From an uncultured cyanobacterium (GTDB lineage: Bacteria > Cyanobacteriota > Cyanobacteriia > Cyanobacteriales > Nostocaceae), in NCBI GenBank assembly GCA_903903925.1, contig CAIVAU010000183.1, positions 81,782 to 145,781 on the forward strand: a stretch of 64,000 nucleotides of DNA, read 5' to 3'. Every line of letters starts with the position of its first letter. The stretch's first letter is position 1. The notes beneath the pieces were generated by a model that did no database searches, was not told where the DNA came from, and was given only the letters and a program-made list of their open reading frames with translations. Below, piece by piece: positions 43,629-51,607 of the stretch. The position numbers and the translations under genes are program-made.

Positions 43629-44321
43629 TTATCCGTGAGGTTTTTGTTTTCGCGCTTGCACTAAATAGCCACAACGGTGTTCACCGTCGATGATCCAGTG
43701 GGTACGTTCTACTGTACAGTCAGGTAGCACTGCGGCAAACATTTCTAATTCATGACCACATACACTAGGGAAAGATTCGGCAACGTTGGAAATAGCACAG
43801 TGATGCTCAGTTAAAATGAATCGATCGCCCTGTGATGACTCACTTTCGTCTACAGGGTGACACTCAGCCATGAAGCCTTCAGCTTTTCTCAATTCTACCA
43901 AGGTTGCCACTCTCTGGGAAAGCGTAGCATTACCCAAGCGCTCTTGATATTCAAGCGCTTTACGCTCCCACTGTTTACGTAAAATTGAACGGACTTGGTC
44001 ATGTCCCACCGTTTCTGCTAACGTATCCAGCAAAGAAACGGCAAATTGACCATAACTATCCCCGAAGCGATCATTCGTTGTTCGACTTAAGCGATCGCGT
44101 CCCTGACGACTCAGTTGATAAATATGCTGCGGACGTCCCATCCCCGTCTGCATCGACGAGAACAAGATTAACTTTTCCACCTCCAAATCTTTGAGATGAC
44201 GACGAATCGCTTGAGGGCTAACGTCTAGAGCTTCAGCTAGCTCGAAAGCAGTTGCTTGCGAGTGTTTCAAAAGATATTCTAGGATATCTTGTTTGGTTGA
44301 GGACTGGTGGGTGATCGCCAT
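43629..44321 (-). CDS. sufR: Iron-sulfur cluster biosynthesis repressor SufR
   Basis: A 230-residue transcriptional repressor of the suf operon that senses its own 4Fe-4S cluster. The N-terminal winged helix-turn-helix (about 10-65, ATAFELAEALDVSPQAIRRH) binds DNA. The C-terminal half has the four cluster-region cysteines in the spacing C-x12-C-x13-C-x14-C (HCAISNV...VCGHELEM...DCTVERT...HRCGYLV), exactly that of SufR. It is divergent from sufB across 227 bases containing two CAAC-N6-GTTG operators, so it should control both itself and sufBCDS, repressing them when clusters are plentiful. Confidence 0.93.
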   Translation of the reverse strand: MAITHQSSTKQDILEYLLKHSQATAFELAEALDVSPQAIRRHLKDLEVEKLILFSSMQTGMGRPQHIYQLSRQGRDRLSRTTNDRFGDSYGQFAVSLLDTLAETVGHDQVRSILRKQWERKALEYQERLGNATLSQRVATLVELRKAEGFMAECHPVDESESSQGDRFILTEHHCAISNVAESFPSVCGHELEMFAAVLPDCTVERTHWIIDGEHRCGYLVQARKQKPHG

Positions 44322-44356
44322 CTGCGTCCCAAAAATTTATTGGAAAATTTGACTTT

Positions 44357-44374
44357 AACAACACTATTGTTGTT
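44357..44374. promoter_or_regulatory. SufR operator 1 (CAAC-N6-GTTG)
   Basis: AACAACACTATTGTTGTT contains CAAC (44359-44362), six bases, and GTTG (44369-44372), the inverted repeat defined for SufR in Synechocystis. It is 36 bases upstream of the sufR start, suited to self-repression. Confidence 0.88.
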
Positions 44375-44403
44375 AATCTAGCTTAAAATGAAAATATATT
44401 AAA

Positions 44404-44417
44404 CAACTTACCTGTTG
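44404..44417. promoter_or_regulatory. SufR operator 2 (CAAC-N6-GTTG)
   Basis: CAAC TTACCT GTTG, the second exact match. It lies 12 bases upstream of a TATAAT at 44430-44435, so it covers the -35 region of the likely sufB promoter. Confidence 0.88.
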
Positions 44418-44429
44418 TTTTAGTCTCCA

Positions 44430-44435
44430 TATAAT
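44430..44435 (+). promoter_or_regulatory. Probable -10 element of the sufB promoter
   Basis: A perfect TATAAT about 113 bases before the sufB start with SufR operator 2 in the -35 position. No good -35 hexamer is visible. The 5' leader of about 105 bases shows no riboswitch that I recognise. Confidence 0.55.
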
Positions 44436-44548
44436 TATAGCAGCCGTGTAACGACTCGGCGACTAGAGGTGGGAATCAAAGGTAAATAGTCCGTCTCCCA
44501 TCCTTCCTTAAAGAGATTCCCAACGTTGAACACAAGAGAAAACTAACG

Positions 44549-45991
44549 ATGAGTGCCACTGTCAAAACCTTAGTCAATCAGCCCTACAAGTACGGCTTTA
44601 TCACCAACATCGAAGCCGACACCATCCCACGCGGACTAAACGAGGACGTCATTCGCGTCATCTCCGCGAAGAAGGATGAACCAGAGTTTATGTTGGAATT
44701 TCGCCTCAGAGCCTACCGCCAATGGCTGAAAATGACTGAACCAACTTGGGCCAGCGTCAAGTATCCACCAATCAACTATCAGGATATCATTTACTACTCC
44801 GCACCAAAGAAGCAAAGTCAGAAAAAGCTGAACAGCTTAGACGAAGTAGATCCAGCCGTCTTAGAAACCTTTGAAAAACTAGGCATACCCTTATCGGAAC
44901 AAAAGCGACTTGCCAACGTTGCTGTTGATGCGATTTTTGATAGCGTTTCCATCGCCACCACTTTCAGGGAAAAACTCTTCAAAGAAGGTGTCATTTTCTG
45001 CTCTATTTCCGAAGCCTTACACGAGTACCCAGAACTGGTGCGGAAGTACTTGGGTAGCGTTGTCCCACCAGCAGATAACTACTTTGCAGCCCTGAATGCT
45101 GCTGTATTCAGCGATGGTTCCTTCGTCTACATCCCTAAAGGGGTGAAATGCCCAATGGAACTGTCCACCTACTTCCGGATTAACAACGGCGAAACGGGGC
45201 AATTTGAGCGGACACTGATTATCGCCGAAGAAGGCAGCTACGTTTCTTATCTAGAAGGTTGTACCGCGCCGATGTACGATAGTAACCAGTTACATGCTGC
45301 TGTCGTAGAACTCGTCGCCCTAGACAATGCCGAAATTAAATACTCCACTGTCCAAAACTGGTACGCCGGTGATGTTAACGGTAAAGGCGGTATTTACAAC
45401 TTCGTCACCAAGCGCGGCTTGTGTCAAGGTGTGAATTCCAAAATTTCTTGGACGCAGGTAGAAACCGGTTCTGCTATCACTTGGAAGTATCCTAGTTGTG
45501 TCCTGGTGGGTGATAACTCCGTTGGTGAGTTTTACTCAATAGCACTAACTAATAATATGCAGCAGGCTGACACCGGCACCAAGATGATTCACGTCGGCAA
45601 GAACACCCGCAGTACAATTATTTCTAAAGGAATTTCTGCTGGTCAATCAAGCAACAGCTACCGAGGTTTGGTGAAAATCAATCCCAAAGCAGAAGGAGCA
45701 AGAAACTACTCCCAGTGCGACTCAATGCTGATTGGGGATAATGCCCATGCTAATACGTTCCCTTCGATCCAAACGCAAAATAAGGCTGCAAAAGTAGAGC
45801 ATGAAGCTTCTACTTCCAAGATTGGAGAAGACCAACTATTCTTCTTCGCGCAGCGGGGTATTTCCGCAGAAGATGCTGTTTCGATGATGATTAGCGGTTT
45901 CTGCAAGGATGTGTTCAATCAGCTCCCGATGGAGTTTGCCGTGGAAGCTGATAAGCTGTTAAGTCTGAAGTTGGAAGGTAGTGTGGGTTAG
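44549..45991 (+). CDS. sufB: Fe-S cluster assembly scaffold SufB
   Basis: The 480-residue SufB, core of the SufBCD scaffold that builds Fe-S clusters. Family segments are present throughout: EADTIPRGLNEDVIRVISAK, PEFMLEFRLRAYRQWLKMTE, VFSDGSFVYIPKGVKCPMEL, YLEGCTAPMYD (with the cluster-related Cys), TVQNWYAGD, GGIYNFVTKRGLCQGVNSKI, SRGxR-like SYRGLVKI, CDSMLIGDNAHANTFP and the C-terminal FFAQRGISAEDAVSMMISGF CKD. The parallel beta-helix and the Cys expected for persulfide relay to SufD are intact. It is first of four genes; a 67-base hairpin separates it from sufC. Confidence 0.96.
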   Translation: MSATVKTLVNQPYKYGFITNIEADTIPRGLNEDVIRVISAKKDEPEFMLEFRLRAYRQWLKMTEPTWASVKYPPINYQDIIYYSAPKKQSQKKLNSLDEVDPAVLETFEKLGIPLSEQKRLANVAVDAIFDSVSIATTFREKLFKEGVIFCSISEALHEYPELVRKYLGSVVPPADNYFAALNAAVFSDGSFVYIPKGVKCPMELSTYFRINNGETGQFERTLIIAEEGSYVSYLEGCTAPMYDSNQLHAAVVELVALDNAEIKYSTVQNWYAGDVNGKGGIYNFVTKRGLCQGVNSKISWTQVETGSAITWKYPSCVLVGDNSVGEFYSIALTNNMQQADTGTKMIHVGKNTRSTIISKGISAGQSSNSYRGLVKINPKAEGARNYSQCDSMLIGDNAHANTFPSIQTQNKAAKVEHEASTSKIGEDQLFFFAQRGISAEDAVSMMISGFCKDVFNQLPMEFAVEADKLLSLKLEGSVG

Positions 45992-45995
45992 AAAG

Positions 45996-46062
45996 AAACC
46001 GCAGATGAACGCAGATAATTTTTTCTATTTTATCCGCGTGGATCGGCGTGGATCTGCGGTTT
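45996..46062. repeat. Long stem-loop between sufB and sufC
   Basis: AAACCGCAGATGAACGC pairs with GCGTGGATCTGCGGTTT (one mismatch plus end), with a second inner CGCAGAT/ATCCGCG pairing. It begins four bases after the sufB stop. It belongs to the CCGCAGATG dispersed family and could cut transcript levels of sufCDS relative to sufB or protect the 3' end of sufB mRNA. Confidence 0.8.
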
Positions 46063-46092
46063 AAATAATGAATTAGACAGAAGAGAAAGAGC

Positions 46093-46881
46093 ATGATAGT
46101 AGAAAATAGTGAAGTGGTGCTGTCGGTACGGGATTTGACAGCTGAAGTTGATGGAACGCCGATTCTCAAGGGTGTGAATCTTGAGGTTCGGCTGGGGGAA
46201 GTCCACGCGATTATGGGTCCAAATGGTTCGGGGAAGAGTACTTTCTCGAAGGTGTTAGCTGGACATCCTGCGTATACGGTGACTGGTGGTGAGGTGATCT
46301 TCCATGGGCAAAATTTGCTGGAACTGGAACCGCAGGAACGTGCTAGGGCTGGGATATTTTTGGCATTTCAGTATCCGTTAGAAATTCCGGGTGTGAGCAA
46401 TTTGGATTTCTTGCGGGTTGCTTATAATTCTCGTCGTAAGGCGCAGGGTTTAGAGGAATTGGATGCGTTTGATTTTGATGATTTGGTAGAGGGAAAGCTG
46501 GACGTGGTGAAGATGAATCCCTCTTTCCTCAGCCGCAGTGTGAATGAAGGCTTTTCTGGTGGTGAGAAGAAGCGGAACGAAATTCTGCAAATGGCGCTGC
46601 TGGAACCGAAACTGGCAATTTTGGATGAGACGGATTCTGGGTTGGATATTGATGCACTGAAAATTGTGGCAAATGGGGTCAATCAATTGGCTAGTGCTGA
46701 GAATGCCACGATTATGATTACTCACTATCAGCGATTACTTAACTATATTGTGCCGGATTATGTTCATGTGATGGGACATGGTCGAATTTTTGTTTCTGGT
46801 GGTAAGGAACTAGCGCTGGAGTTAGAATCTCGTGGTTATGACTGGATTCTTGAAGAAGTTGTGACTGAGGTGGGGGTGTAA
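46093..46881 (+). CDS. sufC: Fe-S cluster assembly ATPase SufC
   Basis: A 262-residue ABC-type ATPase without membrane domains that drives the SufBCD complex. Walker A GPNGSGKSTFSK, Q-loop FLAFQYPLEIPGV, signature FSGGEKKRNEILQMA, Walker B LAILDETDSGLDIDAL and H-loop ITHYQRLL are complete; the ETDSGLD form and EKKRNE are specific to SufC. The start at 46093 follows GAGAAAGAG. It is joined head to tail with sufD (TAA directly followed by ATG). Confidence 0.96.
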   Translation: MIVENSEVVLSVRDLTAEVDGTPILKGVNLEVRLGEVHAIMGPNGSGKSTFSKVLAGHPAYTVTGGEVIFHGQNLLELEPQERARAGIFLAFQYPLEIPGVSNLDFLRVAYNSRRKAQGLEELDAFDFDDLVEGKLDVVKMNPSFLSRSVNEGFSGGEKKRNEILQMALLEPKLAILDETDSGLDIDALKIVANGVNQLASAENATIMITHYQRLLNYIVPDYVHVMGHGRIFVSGGKELALELESRGYDWILEEVVTEVGV

Positions 46882-48231
46882 ATGTCTATTCAAATTTCTC
46901 CCAGTTCAATTCTTAACTTAACTTCTGGTGTGCTAGATAGAGATATTTATCTGACTGGGTTGTTACATCGTGTTGTAGAGGGGTTGCACGCAACGTCTGT
47001 ACATGCTTGGTTGGAGGAATTACGCCAACGCGCTGCACTTTCGGTGCGTCAATCGACTCTCCCCACAACCCGTGATGAAGAATGGCTCTCTACTGATTTG
47101 TCTTCTTTACGGCAGGTACAATTTGATGTAGAAACGTCAGATGCAACACCGCTACAACAAATAGATATTTCGTCGTTAATCCTCCCAGAAGCTGTTAACA
47201 GTCGCTTGGTTTTTGTTAATGGTGTTTATGTACCTGAGTTATCCTCAGTTTTAGGTTTACCTGATGGTGTTGTGGTCAGCAATTTGGCGGGGTTGTCTGT
47301 AGAGACCTCTCGTGTGCGTGAGTATTTGGGTTGTGCTGCGGGAACAGATGAAGTGTTCACAGCCCTTAATACCGCAGGGATGACTGATGTGGCTGTGGTG
47401 TGGGTGGCGAAGAATGTGGTCGTTGAGACTCCTATTCATCTGCTGTTTATTTCTGCTGCTGGTGAGACGCCAATTCTTTCTCAACCACGTTGTTTGGTGG
47501 TGGCGGAAAGTGGTTCTCAGGTGTGTTTGATGGAGGAGTTTACGAACCGCAGAGGGGCAGAGGGAGTTTATTTTACGAATGCGGTGACTGAGATTTGGTT
47601 GGAGGAAAATTCTCAGGTAAGTCACGTTAGGTTACAGCGTGAGGGTGAGTCGGCTTTCCATGTTGGGAAGAGTGCTATTTCTCAAGGGCGTTACAGTCGA
47701 TATGTTTGTCATGCGATCGCTTTAGGTGGTAAGCTATCACGTCACAATTTGGAGATTTTGCAAACTGGGGAGCAAACGGAAACAACTCTGAATGGGTTGA
47801 CGATAGTTGGGGGGAATCAGGTAGCAGATACCCATAGTGCGATCGCCCTGAATCATCCCTACGGTAAGAGTCGGCAATTACATAAGTGTATTGTTGGCGA
47901 TCGCGCCCATTCTGTATTTGATGGTAAAATTTTAGTCCCTAAAGCTGCACAGTTGACGGATGCAGCGCAGTTGAATCGCAATTTGCTGTTATCATCTAAA
48001 GCTAGAGTTGATACCAAACCTCAACTGGAAATTACAGCTGATAATGTGAAATGCGCTCACGGTGCTACTGTTAGTCAGTTGGAAGATGATGAAATTTTTT
48101 ACCTGCAAAGCCGAGGTATCGACGAAAATGATGCTCGAAGTTTATTAATTAACGCCTTTGCCGCTGAAATTATCAACCAATTACCTGTTCCTTCTTTGCA
48201 ACAAAGACTAACACAACAAACACTTCTATGA
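46882..48231 (+). CDS. sufD: Fe-S cluster assembly protein SufD
   Basis: The 449-residue SufD, a SufB paralogue that pairs with it. The N-terminal half is variable, and the beta-helix part has LVVAESGSQVCLMEEFT, NAVTEIWLEENSQVSHVRLQ, YVCHAIALGGKLSRHNLEIL, HPYGKSRQLHKCIVGDRAHS VFDGKI and the C-terminal VKCAHGATVSQLEDDEIFYL Q with RGIDENDARSLLINAFAAEI. The His in CAHG required for iron entry is present. It begins directly after the sufC stop and overlaps sufS by four bases. Confidence 0.95.
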   Translation: MSIQISPSSILNLTSGVLDRDIYLTGLLHRVVEGLHATSVHAWLEELRQRAALSVRQSTLPTTRDEEWLSTDLSSLRQVQFDVETSDATPLQQIDISSLILPEAVNSRLVFVNGVYVPELSSVLGLPDGVVVSNLAGLSVETSRVREYLGCAAGTDEVFTALNTAGMTDVAVVWVAKNVVVETPIHLLFISAAGETPILSQPRCLVVAESGSQVCLMEEFTNRRGAEGVYFTNAVTEIWLEENSQVSHVRLQREGESAFHVGKSAISQGRYSRYVCHAIALGGKLSRHNLEILQTGEQTETTLNGLTIVGGNQVADTHSAIALNHPYGKSRQLHKCIVGDRAHSVFDGKILVPKAAQLTDAAQLNRNLLLSSKARVDTKPQLEITADNVKCAHGATVSQLEDDEIFYLQSRGIDENDARSLLINAFAAEIINQLPVPSLQQRLTQQTLL

Positions 48232-49493
48232 CCTTCACCCAAGAAAAAACCCTTGCAGATCAAGTTCGCGCTGACTTCCCAATACTACACCAAGAAGTCA
48301 ACGGCAAACCCTTAGTTTACTTTGACAACGCTGCTACATCTCAGAAACCGCTGCTCGTACTTAATACTCTACGAGACTATTATGAGCAGTACAATTCTAA
48401 TGTACATCGTGGTGTGCATACCCTCAGCGCCAAGGCTACCGACGCTTATGAAGCAGCGCGAGACAAAGTTGCTGAGTTTATCAATGCTGCGTCTCGCCAG
48501 GAAATTGTCTTTACTCGGAATGCGACTGAGGCGATTAACTTGGTTGCTTACAGTTGGGGAATGAACAACTGTCAGCCGGGAGATGAAATTATTCTGTCGG
48601 TCATGGAACACCATAGTAACTTGGTTCCTTGGCAGTTTGTGGCACAAAAGACAGGTGCTGTGCTGAAGTTTGTCGAACTGACACTAGAAGAAACCTTTGA
48701 TTTAGAACAATTTAAAAGTCTGATTTCTGACAAGACGAAGCTGGTGTCTGTGGTTCATGTTTCTAATACTTTGGGTTGTATTAACCCAGTGAAGCAAATT
48801 TGTGAGGAAGCTCATAAATACGGTGCCAAGGTATTAGTTGATGCTTGTCAAAGTGTGCCACATATGCCTATTAATGTACAACAGATTGACTGTGATTGGT
48901 TGGTGGCGTCTGGGCATAAAATGTGCGCTCCTACTGGCATAGGGTTTTTATACGGTAAGTTGGAACTGCTGCGGTCAATGGCTCCGTTCTTAGGTGGTGG
49001 AGAAATGATTGCGGAGGTGTTTTTAGACCATTCTACCTACGCAGATCTACCACATAAATTTGAGGCAGGGACACCGACAATTGGGGAGGCGATCGGTCTT
49101 GGTGCAGCAGTAGACTATCTTGCTGGTATTGGGATGGATAAAATCTATGCCTACGAAGCAGAATTAACTGGTTATCTATTCGAGCAACTAGGACAAATTC
49201 CAGAAATTCGGATCTATGGGCCTAAACCTAGGGTAGCAGGTTTGGGTAGAGCAGCTTTGGCTGCCTTTACGGCTGGCAATGTTCACGCCAATGATTTATC
49301 TACACTATTAGATCAAGAAGGCGTTGCTATCCGTTCTGGACACCATTGCACCCAACCATTACACCGCTATTTGGCTATTCCAGCGACTGCACGGGCAAGT
49401 TTATCTTTCTATAATACCCGTGAAGAAATTGATGTTTTTATCAAAGCTTTGAAGGAAACACTTGACTTTTTTGGGGGTCTACATCTTATTTAG
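48228..49493 (+). CDS. sufS: Cysteine desulfurase SufS
   Basis: A 421-residue group II cysteine desulfurase, giving sulfur from cysteine to the SufBCD scaffold, with PLP. Seen are YFDNAATSQKP, VHRGVHTLSAKATDAYE, the PLP-contacting HHSNLVPWQ and DACQSVPHMP, the Schiff-base Lys in LVASGHKMCAPTGIGFLYGK and the active-site Cys in RSGHHCTQPLHRYL. Length and motifs are standard. Its ATG overlaps the sufD stop (ATGA). A SufE sulfur acceptor is expected in the genome but is not in the window. Confidence 0.95.
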   Translation: MTFTQEKTLADQVRADFPILHQEVNGKPLVYFDNAATSQKPLLVLNTLRDYYEQYNSNVHRGVHTLSAKATDAYEAARDKVAEFINAASRQEIVFTRNATEAINLVAYSWGMNNCQPGDEIILSVMEHHSNLVPWQFVAQKTGAVLKFVELTLEETFDLEQFKSLISDKTKLVSVVHVSNTLGCINPVKQICEEAHKYGAKVLVDACQSVPHMPINVQQIDCDWLVASGHKMCAPTGIGFLYGKLELLRSMAPFLGGGEMIAEVFLDHSTYADLPHKFEAGTPTIGEAIGLGAAVDYLAGIGMDKIYAYEAELTGYLFEQLGQIPEIRIYGPKPRVAGLGRAALAAFTAGNVHANDLSTLLDQEGVAIRSGHHCTQPLHRYLAIPATARASLSFYNTREEIDVFIKALKETLDFFGGLHLI

Positions 49494-49896
49494 GACTTGG
49501 TGACAAAGTTCTCTGGTGAGGGCGATCGCCTGAGATGCTGATGTTACTAATGTATAAACTTTAGCAATTTAGCCACTAAAAGTCTACGTGAGGAAATACA
49601 ACTTTCCCAGCGTAGCAGTTTCAAAGCCTTATTTTCCGTTCAACGGAGCGGGTGATAATGAAATCTTATCGGTGGAGGGCGGCGGGGCGATAAGTTTCAC
49701 TTAACTTTCATCTGGGTTGCAGGTGAAATCTTTGCATATAACCTTGACAAAACTACTACTTTGCGGTAGACAGATGCTATAAAATTTTTATCCATATTTG
49801 TGTTAAGTTCTTACTCGCACATAGCCGATGCGTTGTCCTTTGGTTGCCATTTTTTCACCTAACTGTTGAAATGAGGTCTAAGACATCATTTACATT
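49494..49896. other. Intergenic after the suf operon
   Basis: Apart from the serine-recombinase fossil at 49803-49850 and a HIP1 site near 49524, I see no gene in these 403 bases. Confidence 0.6.
49803..49850 (-). pseudogene. N-terminal fossil of a serine recombinase
   Basis: The minus strand reads MATKGQRIGYVRVRT followed by a stop. MAxKGQRIGYxRVST is the usual beginning of resolvase/invertase-type recombinases; the catalytic Ser position is Arg here and everything beyond is lost. Confidence 0.6.
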
Positions 49897-50151
49897 GTGC
49901 AAGAGGTGCTTGCACAAATCACCTGGTACCAGTCTGAGGTAGCACAGGCATACCGCAATACCACAGAAGAACAACGCTCACAAATTGAAGCCCGGATTGC
50001 AGTGTTACTAAAGTCTTCAATGAAAAGCAAATTTGAAGCCATTGCACCCGAATTAATTCAATTCCCCTCGCTCGATGGTGATATTCTTAGAAGCAGGGTC
50101 GAGAGCTTCATTGAGCATTTTGAAAGTAAATCAGAGTCAGGTCAGCAATGA
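49897..50151 (+). CDS. Small hypothetical protein, first of a coupled pair
   Basis: An 84-residue helical protein starting with GTG: VLAQITWYQSEVAQAYRNTT, EEQRSQIEARIAVLLKSSMK. No family is recognised. It overlaps the next frame by four bases (ATGA), which argues that both are translated. The pair lies between the suf operon and a Fic gene; a toxin-antitoxin arrangement is possible but only by size and coupling. Confidence 0.5.
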   Translation: MQEVLAQITWYQSEVAQAYRNTTEEQRSQIEARIAVLLKSSMKSKFEAIAPELIQFPSLDGDILRSRVESFIEHFESKSESGQQ

Positions 50152-50453
50152 ATCTATCGGAATTGCCAGGAGCAGAATTCATTTTACCCGGAATAGACGA
50201 CCTTCACAAAGGTCAGAATCAAACTATTGGTTCGCTATTAATTGCGATGGCTGCAACGCGCTTAAGTGTAGCAGGCTTAGATTTCCCACTAGATAATCTA
50301 GCCCCTGAGCCAGAACTGACTTTATATGCCCTTCTTCAAAATGAACGAGACGATGCCTACCCTTATTACAATGCTTTGCTCTCTAGGCTCATCAGCTTTT
50401 GTAACGCACTTGAATTGATTAATAAAGATAAGCTACTGAAGAACCGCTTCTAA
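50148..50453 (+). CDS. Small hypothetical protein, second of a coupled pair
   Basis: A 101-residue protein: SELPGAEFILPGIDDLHKGQ, NQTIGSLLIAMAATRLSVAG and LTLYALLQNERDDAYPYYNA. It is acidic and mostly helical, with no domain I recognise and no membrane segment. The start overlaps the stop of the previous gene. The phrase order suggests a soluble partner of the 84-residue product. Confidence 0.5.
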   Translation: MNLSELPGAEFILPGIDDLHKGQNQTIGSLLIAMAATRLSVAGLDFPLDNLAPEPELTLYALLQNERDDAYPYYNALLSRLISFCNALELINKDKLLKNRF

Positions 50454-50613
50454 AAACCTCAGCATATCTGGGCACAAGACAACCTAGATGTATCTATACT
50501 GTGGCGGTGACACTTTATCATTCAAGCCCGTGGCTGCATTTACACCTACGAGAAATTAATACGAGGAGCCACCAGTTCCACCTTCGAGCATTTTACTTTT
50601 GACTTTTATCTTT

Positions 50614-51579
50614 TTACTTTTCACGATGTTCGCTTAAAAACACCAACATCTCTTCGTAGAAAGGTAAGCCTCGCCCCCGACTAACCTTCGCAGTCGATAG
50701 AATGTGCAGCATTTCAATCAACGAGTCGATAGCAGCATCCAAGAACAACGTCAATAATGGGGAGTGTTCGTTGCGTTGTTGACCCTCTACAATCGCATCA
50801 ATATACGCTTTACGAACTTGGTTGGAAATCACTATGATCGGATAGCCTGTCCGCAATAACAGCAAATTCATTAATAATCGTCCCGTGCGTCCATTCCCAT
50901 CCCGAAATGGATGAATCGAAACAAATCGCAAATGAGCTTCAGCCGCGAACTTGATTGGGTGTTCAACGGCGGTATCTGCTGAATTCAACCAAGTCACAAA
51001 CTCGGTCATTAAATCATTGAGTAAATAGTGGGGTGGATAGACATACTCAGTTCCTGCGGCTTTGACATCAAGTTGGCGATAGCGCCCCGCTTCTTCAGGA
51101 GCAATTGCTCGGAGAATCAAATTATGAATTTGTTTTATTTCCCATTCTCCAATGGTAGTTGAGTTTTGTGCAAGTTGTTCAATATAGTCGATCGCATCTT
51201 TATGCCCAATGACTTCTAAATGTTCGCGCAACGTTTTACCGCCAATTGTGATTCCAGTTTCTAGCACTAAAGCGGTTTCACTTTGCGTCAGAGTATTGCC
51301 TTCGATCGCATTCGAGTTATATGTAAAGCGCACATCGTATAGTTTCTTAAGTTCTGCAACTACTATTGGCGGGAGTGGACGAAAGCTATCCAACCAAGCT
51401 TTGAGTTTATCCACCTGCTGAAATTTATCTAAAAGTGTCATATTTGGCAAAAGTGACAATCGATTTTGAATCTCTTGTGCCACATCATATCGGCGAAGTT
51501 GAATCAGCATTTGAATAAAAATATCATGGCGTTGACCAGCAATTTCAGTGAATGCAGCAGATACTGGATTTACACTCAT
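50614..51579 (-). CDS. Fic-domain protein (AMP transferase) with built-in inhibitory helix
   Basis: A 321-residue Fic enzyme, which typically transfers AMP from ATP to a Ser, Thr or Tyr of a target protein. The active site HPFRDGNGRTGR is at 223-234 and complete. The inhibitory helix S-x-x-x-E-G/N is seen as YNSNAIEGNTLT (87-98) ahead of the Fic core, so this is a class II self-inhibited protein and needs no separate antitoxin. The first 46 residues (AAFTEIAGQRHDIFIQMLIQ) precede the usual family start near Met47 and may be an added N-terminal helix pair, or the true start may be there. The C-terminus has a helical tail but ends earlier than the winged helix seen in many relatives. The target is unknown. 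Confidence 0.87.
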   Translation of the reverse strand: MSVNPVSAAFTEIAGQRHDIFIQMLIQLRRYDVAQEIQNRLSLLPNMTLLDKFQQVDKLKAWLDSFRPLPPIVVAELKKLYDVRFTYNSNAIEGNTLTQSETALVLETGITIGGKTLREHLEVIGHKDAIDYIEQLAQNSTTIGEWEIKQIHNLILRAIAPEEAGRYRQLDVKAAGTEYVYPPHYLLNDLMTEFVTWLNSADTAVEHPIKFAAEAHLRFVSIHPFRDGNGRTGRLLMNLLLLRTGYPIIVISNQVRKAYIDAIVEGQQRNEHSPLLTLFLDAAIDSLIEMLHILSTAKVSRGRGLPFYEEMLVFLSEHREK

Positions 51580-51607
51580 AAAACATCACTCGTTCAACTA
51601 ATTATAA

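Noticed and set aside
43474..43674. Minus-strand frame overlapping the sufR 3' end
   Set aside because: It is a shadow of sufR and the downstream palindromic repeats.
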